This document shows, in pieces, positions 12,871-25,825 of a DNA stretch of 64,000 nucleotides. This DNA comes from Elysia chlorotica (Eukaryota; Mollusca; Gastropoda; Plakobranchidae): contig RQTK01000148.1 in NCBI GenBank assembly GCA_003991915.1, positions 195,047-259,046 on the forward strand, given 5' to 3'. Position numbers and translations under genes: made by a program. The notes under the pieces were generated by a model. The model was not told the origin of the DNA, ran no database searches, and was given only the letters and a program-made list of their open reading frames with translations. Positions within the stretch are counted from its first letter, which is position 1, and each line of letters starts with the position of its first letter.

Positions 12871-13695
12871 TCATTTTAACACAGGCCTAAATCTGCTACT
12901 TCATCAGAAATTATTGTTGGTACATTGTACAATTGTTTTTTGATAATGAGCTTCACGCTTCTTGTTAGTACATTAACCCTGCAAAATCCAATAATTGTCC
13001 ATCTGATATATTATTTAACTATTATCAATGGCTCCAATAGGTATATTGTACTTTTATTTCCCCAACTAAAGGTAAAATAAAAACCCGACATACTCTGTCG
13101 AAAACTATAATCATATAGAATAGCATCGCATGCATAAACATTATAAGAACGTTTACATTTTTTTACCTTACTCTAAGTGAATTAAACAAAAATTGCACAT
13201 TATAGGTTCACTCTTTTATCATCTCATTCATAAACTGCAAACTACACTTAAAAAGAACAACAACAAGAAGAAAAAAAACACATATAAAAATGATGCATCC
13301 CCACCAACAGAAGTTAAATATCCATCATCTTCTATCCCTTGATCAAGGTTCCGTAAAACTAATACAATCCCGCACTGAAGAGGATTTCAAAGTGTTTGGG
13401 AAAAGCGAAATATTCTTCCCATTCCCTAACACGCGAAATCTTTTCCTATCGTACGTTCACGGGCAGAATATCGATCTCACGCAGGGGCAATAACTATGTC
13501 AATCGCTTCAAGGGATGCAACTCCAGCTATCTTAAGTTATCCAGAGTTGAAACTAGTAAGGTTTCTGTGCGATTTGTCCAGTGCAATGGCTGATGGTTCT
13601 ATTTTTTTTTTCGCACAGACCAAAATATACCTGTTACTTATTTAAATAAGCCAAGAGCTAAGTCTTTCCAATCCTCCTCCTTCTGTCTTTTCTCT
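12871..13695. other. Gene-free sequence
   Basis: Two short overlapping frames occur at 13290-13593, with no recognisable domain and no splice support. Nothing else was seen. Confidence 0.5.
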
Positions 13696-13925
<230 letters not shown>

Positions 13926-13940
13926 ACATCTATTTAAATA

Positions 13941-15011
13941 GTTACCCATCCGTCTGCCTAATTTTTCAAAAACCTATTTATAATTCAGCAACCTATATTA
14001 TGTGGTACTGTCTGTCTGAATGCCTGTGTCTTCTCCATATACCCCTTTCCCTCCTTAATTTATATATTTGACCAGTCTGTTAGGAAGGTAAGTACGTCAA
14101 ACTGTACAGTGAATTCGTATGATTAATACCCAACAGATTTTGCTCCTTATTTCAAGTAAACAAATTAATAAACCCTCTCCCTATCAGTCTCTCTGTTCTC
14201 TCTGTTCTCTCTCTGTCTCTATCTCTCTGTCCCAGCTCTCTTTCTCTCTGTCTGTCTCATAGTCTCTTTCTTTCTACAACCCCCTTTCGAACATTATTTT
14301 TTCAAACATTTTTTTCTCAATGTAGCCCTTTACATTTTTAAAAACCCTACATCCCTGAATTTTCATTGCATGCTCTATTTAAAAGAAAAAAAACCCACCA
14401 AAAAACCCGTTCCTTCTGAATCACCTCTCCACTTTCGAGAAGTTCCGAGTGTCGATTAGCAATCCTCTATATATTACGCGTAAAATCGCAGGCATTTTTT
14501 AGTTGAATCCAAACTTGTAAGGAAGCCTTCTAAACGAGGGTGTGAATTTAAATAACAACTTAATATCATAAAATGTAGGAAAAAACCTCCACTAAAAATG
14601 AAGAAGAGCGTATATTTTTAAACAGAACTTTCTTACTCGCATAAAAAAATTCCATGGTGCTTTCATTGGATACATGTATTTTTTGTTACTTGTCAATTGG
14701 CTTTTAATTTCTATTAAGAAAGTTAGAGGATAACAGGTAAATTTTCAAATTTCCTTTGAAAAAGATACACCCAGTTTATCACTCAAAGTAGCGAGAAAAG
14801 TTTGAAAAGGGTGAACATTATCCAGTGAGGCAGAATAAAAGCGGAGTAAGAACAAATGGAACAGAGAAAAGGAAAACAGGAAAAAGTGGGGAAAAAGGTC
14901 AAAACAATGTGATAGAGAGAAAGAGAGAGGGAGAGAGGCGAAGTGGGGTAGTGAGCGGCACAGAGAGAGATAGAGGGAGAGAGAGAGATAAGAGAGAGAG
15001 AGAGGGGGGGG

Positions 15012-15045
<34 letters not shown>

Positions 15046-15046
15046 A

Positions 15047-15077
<31 letters not shown>

Positions 15078-15078
15078 A

Positions 15079-15121
<43 letters not shown>

Positions 15122-15395
15122 TAGACAGCAGGAAGGAAATTTGAAAGATGTAGAGAGATGGAGCAATATGAATGAACCGGGACGAAGAGGAAGAAGGACA
15201 GAGATAAAGTAAAGGCGGTGGGAAAAAAATTGAAGAGGCGCAAGAAAAATAAAGAAGAATGAGAACGAGAAAAAGAGATAGACACAGTGGGAAATAGATA
15301 GAGAGACATGAAGATTGAGAAGGACAGAAAGCGCGCGTGAGATGAAGAGAGGGCTAGGCAAACAAGAGATAGAGTGAGATAGATATATACAACGG

Positions 15396-15410
<15 letters not shown>
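13941..15410. repeat. Long direct repeat, copy 1 (partner 21108-22500)
   Basis: Starting at GTTACCCATCCGTCTGCC, the sequence matches the region from 21108 almost base for base for about 1 kb. Only scattered single-base differences are visible, such as CGATTAGC against GGATTAGC and AACATTATT against AACAATTATT. From about 14990 the copies differ mainly in the length of their GA and ACAG tracts. Similarity is lost after the GGGAGATAGAGAG stretch near 15400. No open frame other than microsatellite translations is shared. Confidence 0.9.
15012..15127. repeat. (ACAG)n microsatellite inside direct repeat copy 1
   Basis: About 28 ACAG/GACA units with two AAAG interruptions. The array in the partner copy (about 22167-22222) is shorter, showing length change since duplication. 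Confidence 0.9.
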
Positions 15411-15438
<28 letters not shown>

Positions 15439-15642
15439 AGAGACAAAAAGAGTAATAGGCATACAAATAGAAGAAAATCATGGAATCGGAGAATGGAGGC
15501 TTAAAGATAGGTTGAGAGAGAGAGAGAAAGAAAGAGAGAGACAGAGAGAGAGAAGCAAACACAGAGAAAGAGAGTGAGAGAGTCTCTCAAATCTTAAATA
15601 GGAGCAATGCGGAGAGTGCCTTGACCAAGTTTTAAAAAAAGA

Positions 15643-15681
<39 letters not shown>

Positions 15682-15973
15682 TGGGGGAGGGAGCGGGAAA
15701 GAAAGAAAGAGTAGCTTGACCAAGTTCTAAGGCTTGGATCGATCGGTGTTTCCTCACTATTGGGGGAAGTTCCCCTATTGGGGGAAGTTCCCCTCGCACT
15801 GGACGCTAAGCTAAGCTAGCTGGAGTCCGAAGATAGCGAGAACTGGTCAGATTCCTTTCCTTTATGGTCAACACAAAACCAAAGAAAGGAAGAGGATCAG
15901 AGAGCATAAAAGAGAGAGTTTTATGTTTATAGAATGATAACTGTGTAGATATGTACTAACAGAAAGCGAGAAT

Positions 15974-16015
<42 letters not shown>

Positions 16016-16038
16016 TAAGAGAAAAAGAGAGAGGGGAA

Positions 16039-16122
<84 letters not shown>

Positions 16123-16320
16123 GAGCGAGTAAGAGAGAGAGAGAGAGAGAAAAGCTTCTGAGTCTAGGTAGATAGAGCTAAAAGTAGTAAAAACGAGTTA
16201 TTGAGAAAGATAGGGAGAAAAAGAAAGAAACAAATACAGAAAGAGAGGTGAGAGAGTAGAAGAGAGAGTAATAGAGAGAGGGGGAACAGAAAGAGGGAGA
16301 AGGATAAAGAAGATAGATAC
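15411..16320. repeat. GA-rich microsatellite block
   Basis: Successive (GA)n arrays lie at about 15405-15435, 15647-15678, 15978-16008 and 16040-16118, with GAAA and GTGA interruptions. The only non-repetitive island is about 15715-15960, which contains the 18-bp doublet listed separately. Confidence 0.85.
15759..15794. repeat. Two tandem copies of an 18-bp palindromic unit
   Basis: The unit ATTGGGGGAAGTTCCCCT occurs twice in a row without a mismatch. Its core, GGGGAAGTTCCCC, is a near-perfect palindrome of the G-run/C-run type bound by Rel-family proteins, but no gene is nearby. Chance duplication cannot be excluded. Confidence 0.7.
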
Positions 16321-16860
16321 AATTAATTAGGACAAAATATTATAATTCTTTAAATATATATTGCGATTTCAAAGGTTGTTTTCTTTTAATTTGTAGAATG
16401 ATAATTTGAAAAAAATGTTTTGTTACAAAAAATAGCGACATTAAACAGAGAGATGTACACATAAAGATGCGACACAGATAGGAGGATAAATAAAAACATA
16501 TTTCGAAAAAGATCCTCCCCCTCCCACACACACACACATATATATACAACACTTAAAATAATCAATAAAGATGTCAAATTCGATAAGGTTTCAGTTTGAA
16601 AGTATTAAATATTTAATTAGGTATGTAAAACTCCAATACAGCGAATAGCAGAGATGATAATTAACTATACGTGGGTATAATGAACAAATTAAAAAAAACA
16701 GAGAGAACGCCAGAAACAGAGAGAAAAGGAAGGGCAATGTGAGAGATAAATGGGTGATAATGAGGTACAGAAAAAATGAAGAATGGCCGAGAAAGAGAGA
16801 AAGACTGAGAAATAGAGAGAGAGTGTAATTCGAGATATACACGAGTGAGAATGATTACAG
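16321..16860. other. Gene-free sequence
   Basis: AT-rich sequence with short GA runs and a CACACACA/TATATATA motif near 16525-16545. No gene was seen. Confidence 0.5.
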
Positions 16861-16885
16861 GAAAAAGAAGAGAGGTAGAGAAATT

Positions 16886-16926
<41 letters not shown>

Positions 16927-16940
16927 GAGAGAGAGATAAG
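16861..16940. repeat. (GA)n microsatellite
   Basis: Near-pure GA array at about 16886-16936. Confidence 0.9.
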
Positions 16941-19919
16941 ATCGTGTGTTTATGAATGTGGGAGATATACAGAGAGACACACACGCACCGATTCGCCTAA
17001 GAGCGGCCAGAAACCTTAATCCATATTTAGTAATCTTAGATGAGCCAAAAATGGGCGTCTAAAATGGGGATTCCCACAAAGATTGATCGAGCACTCTTAG
17101 ACCCTAATACTAATAACTCTCGTGCTGCCAAAACTGGATTACGGAATGAATTGTCTTCTTTTAGGTGCCAAAATCCCAAAATGAAAAAAGCAAGTATTAA
17201 GATCGATGTAAACGGTAGATTAAAAGCTTAAAAAAATTGTCTGATTCAAAAAATCAAAGCTTCGCGTTTTGAAATGAAATTGAGTTCATGTGTTTATTAC
17301 TTCGTTTATGGACACATTGATCATTCGAATAGGAATTCTTGATTAATATTGTAACGGAAAAAATTACTCACACACATTTTGGCAATCTGTGCAGCAATCC
17401 TTTGTGTTTAACATCGCAATGCTTTTATAGTGTGCTGAGTTTGTTTTTTAAAGTACAAAATGTTTTATAGTAAAAACAATTTATTTAAAATGTTCTTAAT
17501 TTATTTTTTCAAGATGTTCCTCTAAGATATTGATAGCTTTATCAAGTTCGAAGATTGTTTGTATTACACGTTTTTGCACTGGGCACGATGAATAATCGAA
17601 GTTGTAATGATGACTGGAGGAGGGTTTTTTTTTAATATTGATGAGGTGCATTTTGGGAATCACTTACAACACTATGTTGATCATTGGCTCCGAAATTCTA
17701 ATTTTAACAATTCAGTATAGTTTGATGCCGGTGTATTAGTTTTACCAGAAACTAACTTAGTGAGATGTTTCACAAAAAGAGCGCACAGTGCTTTTGATAC
17801 AGGAAGCTGTCCTAAGATACGAATAATTAAAAAAAAATAGATCATCATTACCTTAGTTACAAATACGAAAATGTGTTCACTTCAGTCGATTCGGTGGCTT
17901 TGCATGTTTTTTTTTATGTAGTCTCTACCTAAACCTATTATCACACGATATTTTTGAGACAATGGGTAATCATTCTATCCAAACAGACAGAAGTTACGTT
18001 CTGTATACAAATCGTTGATAAGTCACAACTGTGCGTGCCATTTCTAAGAAGAGACCCACCGCTCAGTTCTGTCTGTCAAGAGAATCGTTTAGTCCTACAT
18101 CTAAGGATGAATCGATTAACAATTTCGAGATGGTTGTCATACAAATATCTGCGAGATATTAAGAAGTGGAAATGAGAGGTTAGTGATTGAAAGCAAGAAA
18201 ATGGATTTCGGATGAGTACACATGCAGGGAAGGTTGATAGTAACCACGAGTATTAAAAAGGGGCTAAACAGAAAAATAGGTAAAAAACATTATTAAATAA
18301 ATACATTATTGAGAGATAAATAAATAGATAAAGAGATAGAGAATTAGATAGGTAATGTGTAATTTATTAAGAAATTTCCCATAGGTATCGTTTTTCGTTG
18401 GCGATTAAAAGTTTAACTCAAACCTGTTTTGTTTCCCAAGCTCTTAGTAGGTTGACCGGATCGTTTCAAGTATCGGGATCCTTATGATAATATTATGCAT
18501 GTGTATGTGTATGCAATAATATTTGTACGATCAATATGTTTACAATTTAGTGTTACTTTTTTTACTGTTAAAAAAAATTCAAACCTGGGGATATTGTTTG
18601 TTTCGCACCGCTGAAAAATGCGTTGGGAACAATTTATGCAGGATCAAGTTGTCATCATTTTTATTGATTTTCTGAAGCTCATCTCAGCATAACTGACTGT
18701 GCACTTTAACTCGATCCACAATGACATTACCTGTCCAATGTTTACCACAATTTAAATTTCTAGCAGGATCGATGCCTATACATTCATGTAGCGTCCAATT
18801 TACATTTAGTACATAGACAGTTGACGTTCGCTGTTTGTCACACAAAACAAAAAGAATTAGTATGCAGAAGTTTCATCGTTAAGTATTTACATTTCTTTGA
18901 TCAACTTTGAAAAATATGAACATTTTTTTCGAAAGTAAAAAAAAAAGCATGGCAAACACATCTTGAAAAAAAAAACATATCATTGGTTGATAATAAGTAA
19001 CGATGATATGCCACACTCAATAAAATGTCCTGCACCGTAAACACGCAACAGTTATTGGATCACAGTTAGGCGATTCATTGTATCCTCGATGGCAGTTTTG
19101 TAAACAAAAAGCAAAAAAGCAAAAACATCCCCCCCCCAAAAAAAAAGAAACAACAACAACAACAAACAAACAAAAACAAAAAAAAAATCAAAACAACAAC
19201 AAAAACCAAACGTTTCAGCAATTTTATAGACAGATCAATGCAGAGATTGGAAAAGGGTGTCACACCTAACCAGCGATTTTTTCCGCAAAAAGTATTGGCA
19301 TTCAGTTATAGTATCGTACAATCACCTACTTTGGCAAAGAGAGCACGATAACTCTTATATGGTACATACAATACAACAATGTTAATCTCCTAATAAAAGC
19401 ATGCTTTAACTATCTTATAATCTTGGATTTGAGTTCAGTTGAGCATCGACAAGTGCTCTCGGACAATCTATATTATTCAGTTCAGAAGCTAGCACTTAAT
19501 TCAATGCCAAAAACTTCAAGTTGATTAGTCGTGTACCCTTTGTTGACAAATAAACACTTAGTAGAAAGAACAGATTTTACTATGCTTTTGCTGTAAGCTT
19601 TTTCTACAGGACAGATTCTAAGGCTAGACAGTGTTTCAATATGGATGCGCATCCCATGTCGAATCTTCGGTAACACGGTCCGAGGATGACTTTAAAGAAT
19701 GTCTGACTGGTGCGTGTATAGCATAACATTGCATCATGGAATCAATTTGTGTACTTTGTCATGATGACAGTTACTTAAGCTATAGTATTATTTTCGAGTA
19801 GTTCTTCAGAGTAGGTACAGGTTTTTGTGATGATGATAGAGAGACTCAACTTTGCCTTGATTCTAGTGCTAGCTACCATCTGCCTCCTGTGTTCAAAGAT
19901 GTGATTTATCATAGTCTAG
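16941..19919. other. Gene-free AT-rich sequence
   Basis: Scattered frames under 75 codons occur, with no recognisable domain. A poly-C/poly-A/CAA low-complexity patch lies at 19105-19200. No repeat family was recognised. Confidence 0.5.
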
Positions 19920-20015
19920 AGCCGTAGGTGCAACAATTCAGTAGCTTAAAACTCGTCAGGGAAGGAGGCTAACGCCCTGTCGCAAGGTACCGCGACGTTG
20001 TACTTACCGCCTCTA
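19920..20015. mobile_element. Palindromic MITE-like element, copy 1
   Basis: The left end resembles GTAGGTGCAACAATTCAGTA. The right end, GGTACCGCGACGTTGTACTTAC, read on the opposite strand gives the family terminus GTAAGTACAACGTCGCGGTA. The arms are imperfect complements about 35-40 bp long. Five further copies lie at 23459, 26997, 41322, 42241 and 44312. Confidence 0.65.
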
Positions 20016-20037
20016 GTTTGCACAAGCATTACTGGCG

Positions 20038-20225
20038 ACTAACCCTAAATGGTGACGCGTTAAATTATGTATCCGTACGCAATACTATACACATGTCGGC
20101 TTCTATGTGTTCGGACTGGTAGTTAAACATAGTCCACTGTCTACAGGAGTAACAAAGGACTCAACCTCAATGGTGACGTCTTAAATTATAAATCCGTACA
20201 CAAAGCTATACACGCGTCGACTCGT
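20038..20225. repeat. Two diverged direct repeats of about 62 bp, 122 bp apart
   Basis: The blocks at 20038-20100 and 20160-20222 share AATGGTGACG, TTAAATTAT, ATCCGTAC and CTATACAC in order. The 60 bp between them is unique. No coding content was seen. Confidence 0.6.
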
Positions 20226-20475
20226 GTCTTGCGTGATTGGGCATCATTCAACATTCACCAATACCGGATGGAAGAGAACTTCGTCGATAATAATTACGTA
20301 AACCTCGACTGTGTGGAACAATAGAGCAAATAGTGTCGCCGCTTCTTTTTCGGAAATGGAATATTCCGATCAGAATACAACTATGATTTTGTTGATTCGT
20401 TCACGTTTGCATGCAACCTCTTTTATCAGTTCATAAAATAATTTTTGTTTTTGTTAACTTATCTCATAACGATAG

Positions 20476-20508
<33 letters not shown>

Positions 20509-21107
20509 AAATAATAATAAAATAATAATAATAATAATATTTAAAAACGTTTTTATTTTGTTGCCTGTCAAATAGCTACTGTCCAACATTGTCAACACTA
20601 TTATTTTCATAGTTACAGCTTACGTAATACTAGTGATGTGGTAATATAAGTACCTATAATCTTTGTAACAAATTGAACGTTTTATCGGTGAGGTTATGCT
20701 TTTTAAAGAGTCGTAAGGTATCATTAAAGTGTTAATTCCACCACAGAGCATAAAGCGTAACAGTCTCTGTGGTACTATCAAAACCGAACCAGAGAATAAT
20801 GACAAAGTCGGTTTTTTTTTGTTTGTTTTTTAAAGTGACATTTACCCTTGTCATGTTCAGTTACAAGAATAGTATACGCTTTTGTCAACCATGAAAAAGA
20901 TAAAAAATAACACCATTTTAATGCATGCAGGCCATTTGTTGCCACACAATGCATTGGCCATGAGTGTATATCATCCATAACAAAAAAAACTTTAACATTT
21001 TTAACGTGCGCCAAGGCTACTCTATATTACTCCCATAAACTAGCCCTTGATGTGTGCATAAATTATTCATTACTTACATTATCGATTACTCTTATGACGT
21101 ATTATGT
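20226..21107. other. Gene-free AT-rich sequence
   Basis: Contains an (ATA)n-rich stretch at about 20477-20540. No gene was recognised. Confidence 0.5.
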
Positions 21108-22175
21108 TACCCATCCGTCTGCCTAATTTTTCAAAAACCTATTTATAATTCAGCAACCTATATTATGTGGTACTGTCTGTCTGAATGCCTGTGTCTTCTC
21201 CATATACCCCTTTCCCTCCTTAATTTATATATTTGACCAGTCTGTTAGGAAGGTAAGTACGTCAAACTGTACAGTGAATTCGTATGATTAATACCCAACA
21301 GATTTTGCTCCTTATTTCAAGTAAACAAATTAATAAACCCTCTCCCTATCAGTCTCTCTGTTCTCTCTGTTCTCTCTCTGTCTCTATCTCTCTGTCCCAG
21401 CTCTCTTTCTCTCTGTCTGTCTCATAGTCTCTTTCTTTCTACAACCCCCTTTCGAACAATTATTTTTTCAAACATTTTTTTCTCAATGTAGCCCTTTACA
21501 TTTTTAAAAACCCTACATCCCTGAATTTTCATTGCATGCTCTATTTAAAAGAAAAAAAACCCACCAAAAAACCCGTTCCTTCTGAATCACCTCTCCACTT
21601 TTGAGAAGTTCCGAGTGTGGATTAGCAATCCTCTATATATTACGCGTAAAAATCGCAGGCATTTTTTAGTTGAATCCAAACTTGTAAGAAGCCCTTCTAA
21701 ACGAGGGTGTGAATTTAAATAACAACTTAATATCATAAAATGTAGGAAAAAAACCTCCACTAAAAATGAAGAAGAGCGTATATTTTTAAACAGAACTTTC
21801 TTACTCGCATAAAAAAATTCCATGGTGCTTTCATTGGATACATGTATTTTTTGTTACTTGTCAATTGGCTTTTAATTTCTATTAAGAAAGTTAGAGGATA
21901 ACAGGTAAATTTTCAAATTTCCTTTGAAAAAGATACACCCAGTTTATCACTCAAAGTAGCGAGAAAAGTTTGAAAAGGGTGAACATTATCCAGTGAGGCA
22001 GAATAAAAGCGGAGTAAGAACAAATGGAACAGAGAAAAGGAAAACAGGAAAAAGTGGGGAAAAAGGTCAAAACAATGTGATAGAGAGAAAGAGAGAGGGA
22101 GAGAGGCGAAGTGGGGTAGTGAGCGGCACAGAGAGAGATAGAGGGAGAGAGAGAGATAGAGAGTGAGACAGATAA

Positions 22176-22222
<47 letters not shown>

Positions 22223-22500
22223 GCGGGGAGGAAATTTGAAAGATGTAGAGAGATGGAGCAATGTAAATGAACCGGGACGAAGAGGAAAAAGAACAGAGAA
22301 TACAAAAGGCGGCAGGAAAAAAATTTAAAAGGCACAAGAAAAATAAAAAAGAATGAGAACGAGAACGAGAGATAGACAGAGTGGGAAATAGATAGAGAGA
22401 CATGAAGATTGAGAAAGACAGAGAGCACGGGAGATGAAGTGAGGGCTAGGCATACAAGAGATAGAGTGAGATAGATAAATACAATGGGAAATAGATAGAT
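21108..22500. repeat. Long direct repeat, copy 2 (partner 13941-15410)
   Basis: Begins GTTACCCATCCGTCTGCC and follows copy 1 through the polypyrimidine stretch (21345-21440), TCTCAATGTAGCCCTTTACA and the GA/ACAG microsatellite tail. Near-identity over about 1 kb argues for a recent duplication. Flanks differ on both sides: there is no TATC array on the left, and a different GA-rich sequence on the right. Confidence 0.9.
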
Positions 22501-22516
22501 AGATAGATAGAGAGAG

Positions 22517-22604
<88 letters not shown>

Positions 22605-22620
22605 GGAGAAAGATATTCAA
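22501..22620. repeat. (GATA)n and (GA)n microsatellite
   Basis: A short GATA array passes into GA with two interruptions (GACAGAGAAAG, GACAGAGAGGG). Confidence 0.85.
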
Positions 22621-23458
22621 AGTGAGAAACAAAGACAAAGAAACAGTCAGATAGAAAAACAGACAGAGAGGTAGAGCAAGGACTGATCAGGACTTCTACC
22701 TCCAAAAAAGGGGCAGTGTTGTTGGAAGAATCATACACTGATTTCTTGCTTGTTGGTTTATTTCTTTTCTTCCTTAATGCGCATACTTTGTCTATAAAAC
22801 GTGTTTCAATAAAAATGAAAATTGTCATTTGCGTATGAATTTAAACAAAAACAAAAATAATACCAACTTTGTATGAAATGTTCTACATCTATTTGCTTTG
22901 CGCGTTCGTGCTTTCTTGTATAGGAATGACATAGGCTTAGGGCACACTACAAAAGAGTAAAATTTACATGAAATGAGCCTATCTATAACTTAAATGATAA
23001 GTTACATAAGTAAGAATAAAAAACATAAGAATATGCGAATGAGAAACTGTCGTCTTTTCTTTTAGCCCAAAAACTATACAATTAAGGAAAAAGGGAACAA
23101 TGAATGTTAATCAAAACAGCATCTGGAGAAAAGAAGTTGGTGTTAGCCTTCTAAAAATAGAAGGCTGATTTACCTAATTCAACTAAGTGAAAATATCGGG
23201 GCCTACCAATGGTGAAAGTGACCTATTTAATAAATATTTAAAAGAAATTAATTGTTCGCAAAGATTAAAGGGAATAAAACGTACAGTATTTTTGGTAATC
23301 CCAGAATGACTGTAAACCATACTTACTGTGTACTCACGGTTTTTTTTTATTTATTGAAATTTAACGAAAGATCGAAATACTTGATATTTAATTATAAAAA
23401 AGAGGTTCGCAGCACAATGTAAACATGTTCAATAATAATTGATAAAATTATACACTTT
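22621..23458. other. Gene-free AT-rich sequence
   Basis: No feature could be supported. Confidence 0.5.
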
Positions 23459-23580
23459 GAGTCGCAAGTACAACGTCGCGGTAGCTTACAACTTACTCTT
23501 TGTTAGCTTACTTTTTAGAATAATTAATTATCTAAAGAAAAGTCGTAAGCTTATCATAACGTTGTACTTAGAACTCCTCA
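23459..23580. mobile_element. Palindromic MITE-like element, copy 2
   Basis: The left end reads GTCGCAAGTACAACGTCGCG with GTAGCTTACAACTT inside. The right end, AAGCTTATCATAACGTTGTAC, is its imperfect complement. The centre is AT-rich. It matches copies at 19920, 26997, 41322, 42241 and 44312. Confidence 0.75.
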
Positions 23581-23936
23581 CCCTACTCCTATAATAATTT
23601 TCTTTCTACTTGGGGGACCTCGCCTGTTAATTCTTGGAAGCCTCGACTGCGTGTCAAAGTCTCTTTTGCAGTTTCGAGCTCGGAGGCCGGTTGTACTGTA
23701 ATTTAAAGGCGGTCTTTTGTTCCTTTTCTTTTGTTTTCTTCGATTTCTTTATCTTCTTATTTTACTCATTCTTTTTTTTTTCTTTTTTAGAAAATTTATT
23801 ACTTAACTAAAATAAGTTTTTTTGGTGGCAAATCGCTATTTTTATTTGACAAACTATAAAAATAAATAACCAAATTTGTAAAACGTGTGCATAGTTATGT
23901 CTTATAATATAATGAAATAGGAAGCATACGAAGAAG

Positions 23937-24161
23937 GCTTTTGGATTTGATATTTAAATAAAAACTCTGATTGAAATAAAAGAACAACAACAACAACAAC
24001 AACAAAGAGGGCTTTTGGACTTGGCATTTAAATAAAAACTCTGATTAAAATAAAAGGAGAAGGAGAAGAAGAAGAAGAAGAAGAAGAAGAAGAAGAAGAA
24101 GAAGAAGAAGAAGAAGAAGAAGAAGAAGAAGAAGAAGAAGAAGAAGAAGAAGAAGAAGAAG

Positions 24162-24218
<57 letters not shown>

Positions 24219-24290
24219 AACAACAACAATAACACAACAACAGCAACACAATGACAAGAATAATAACAACAACAACAACAAGAGAAAAGC
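23937..24290. repeat. Doubled short unit, each followed by a triplet array, then compound (GAA)n(CAA)n
   Basis: A unit of about 48 bp (GCTTTTGGA...TTTAAATAAAAACTCTG...AAATAAAAG) occurs at 23938-23985 and 24010-24056. The first copy is followed by (CAA)n. The second is followed by about 105 bp of (GAA)n that switches abruptly to (CAA)n. Such units with simple 3' arrays look like retroposon tails. All polyleucine, polyserine and polyphenylalanine frames here are artefacts. Confidence 0.8.
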
Positions 24291-25700
24291 TTTTAAAAGA
24301 GAAAACAAAGAGAATAATGGAGAGGTATTTGTAGTTTTAAACGGAATATAAAACAAAATGCTGATAATGTTGGAGCTCTATTGACGTCATTTCATAAAAA
24401 TTATGTCTCTGAACAATGTCAACCTTTAAAGCTGGCGCCTAGCGATTACGGGAAGTTAGTACAAGGAGGACGTATATTTACGTGCTGGACTAACCATGTA
24501 ATTTAAAGTCGTATTATCGCGTCTAAATAATAATTATTTCCTATTGTACTTACTATTCTATATTGGGTCGTGACATCAAATTAGTTTTTATTTTGCTTTT
24601 ACAAGGTCTACATACTTATGTTTCACGTCCAAAGTACATCATTTAATTGAACTTGACTATCTATATTTTTCGTGTAATATTATTATATTGCTGTAAACAC
24701 ATTAACTGAGAAGTAATATTCTCATCTCTTTTTTTTTCTTAAAACTGAAAGTTTTCATTAAAGACTTTAAATTATCGAGATACAATTTTTACAGTTAGGT
24801 TTGATTTTAACTCAGACTATATTTTTACTTTACATAGATCATCAAGTAAAAGGTTAAAATAAATATATACAGATGGAGGGTAAGATTTCAAGTAGTATTG
24901 AAAATAACTTAAGTATTTGATATAAAAAAAACTAATTTAAAAAAGCATATCACCGATCTCACTTTATATACAGTTTTTGAATTTATAATGTTTTTCTATG
25001 GTAGAAAGACGTAGAAAGATGGCAAGGCGCGATTTTTTACTGAGGTAACTATAAATGGACTCACTAATTCCTCAAATAGAATAAATCATAGCTATATATT
25101 ACTAACTGCATCTTGGCCGTACTATAAAGACATACCTTAGTTTTGTGTCACGAATGTTACCATGTCTTATCCCCTCCCCTCTTTTTTTTTCTGCAATTTA
25201 CTTTAATTTTCTTCATGTTATCAATTCGTCTCAGGAGATTTATACTTAGATCATACAGGTGGAAAAATAACTATGCTCTTCTTGTTTTTTTTTCTTAAAT
25301 AATTAAAATTTTAAAATTAAAATAATTATAATAAAAAGTTAATATCTAAAATAACATCTCTTTCATTTCCATCATGACTTTTGTTGTTCTGTAAAAATAA
25401 TTACACGTACACGCTTTATAATTATATCGTGATTGTATGACAGAAAAAAGGAAGATCCACTGTGAACAAAATGATTGCGAACATTCAATTATTTTCATTA
25501 GAACTTTTCCCTTACGGGATGAAACAGAAGAAAGGCGCTGATCTAAGTTTTTTCGTCATCAAGTCTATTTTAAGAGTTTAATATCGAACCCTGTGTGTAT
25601 AGATTTCTGTTCTCCCTTCCCTCCTCACTGCCGCATAATTATATCTATATGCCTGTTTTTTTTAATAGTCTTTATGTCCATTTGTCCGTTTCTGTTTTCC
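24291..25700. other. Gene-free AT-rich sequence
   Basis: No gene, repeat family or RNA was recognised. Confidence 0.5.
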
Positions 25701-25702
25701 CT

Positions 25703-25745
25703 TCTTTCTGTGTCTGTCTGTGTCTGTCTGTCTGTCTGTCTGTCT

Positions 25746-25786
<41 letters not shown>

Positions 25787-25825
25787 TCTTCTTCTTCTTC
25801 TTCTTCTTCTTCTTCTTTTTCTTCT
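25703..25825. repeat. (TGTC)n, (CT)n and (TTC)n compound microsatellite
   Basis: Three arrays occur in succession: a TGTCTGTC stretch to about 25744, CT at about 25753-25785 and TTC at about 25782-25823. Confidence 0.9.

Noticed and set aside
14783-15562. 259-codon frame rich in SLSLSL and SVCLSVCL
   Set aside because: It is a translation of GA and ACAG arrays. The second copy of the direct repeat gives a different frame length because only the microsatellites changed.
15972-16175. Arg/Glu-rich (ERERER) frame
   Set aside because: Pure GA microsatellite translation.
23954-24356. Polyleucine, polyserine and polyphenylalanine frames
   Set aside because: These are translations of (GAA)n and (CAA)n arrays with no flanking coding sequence.
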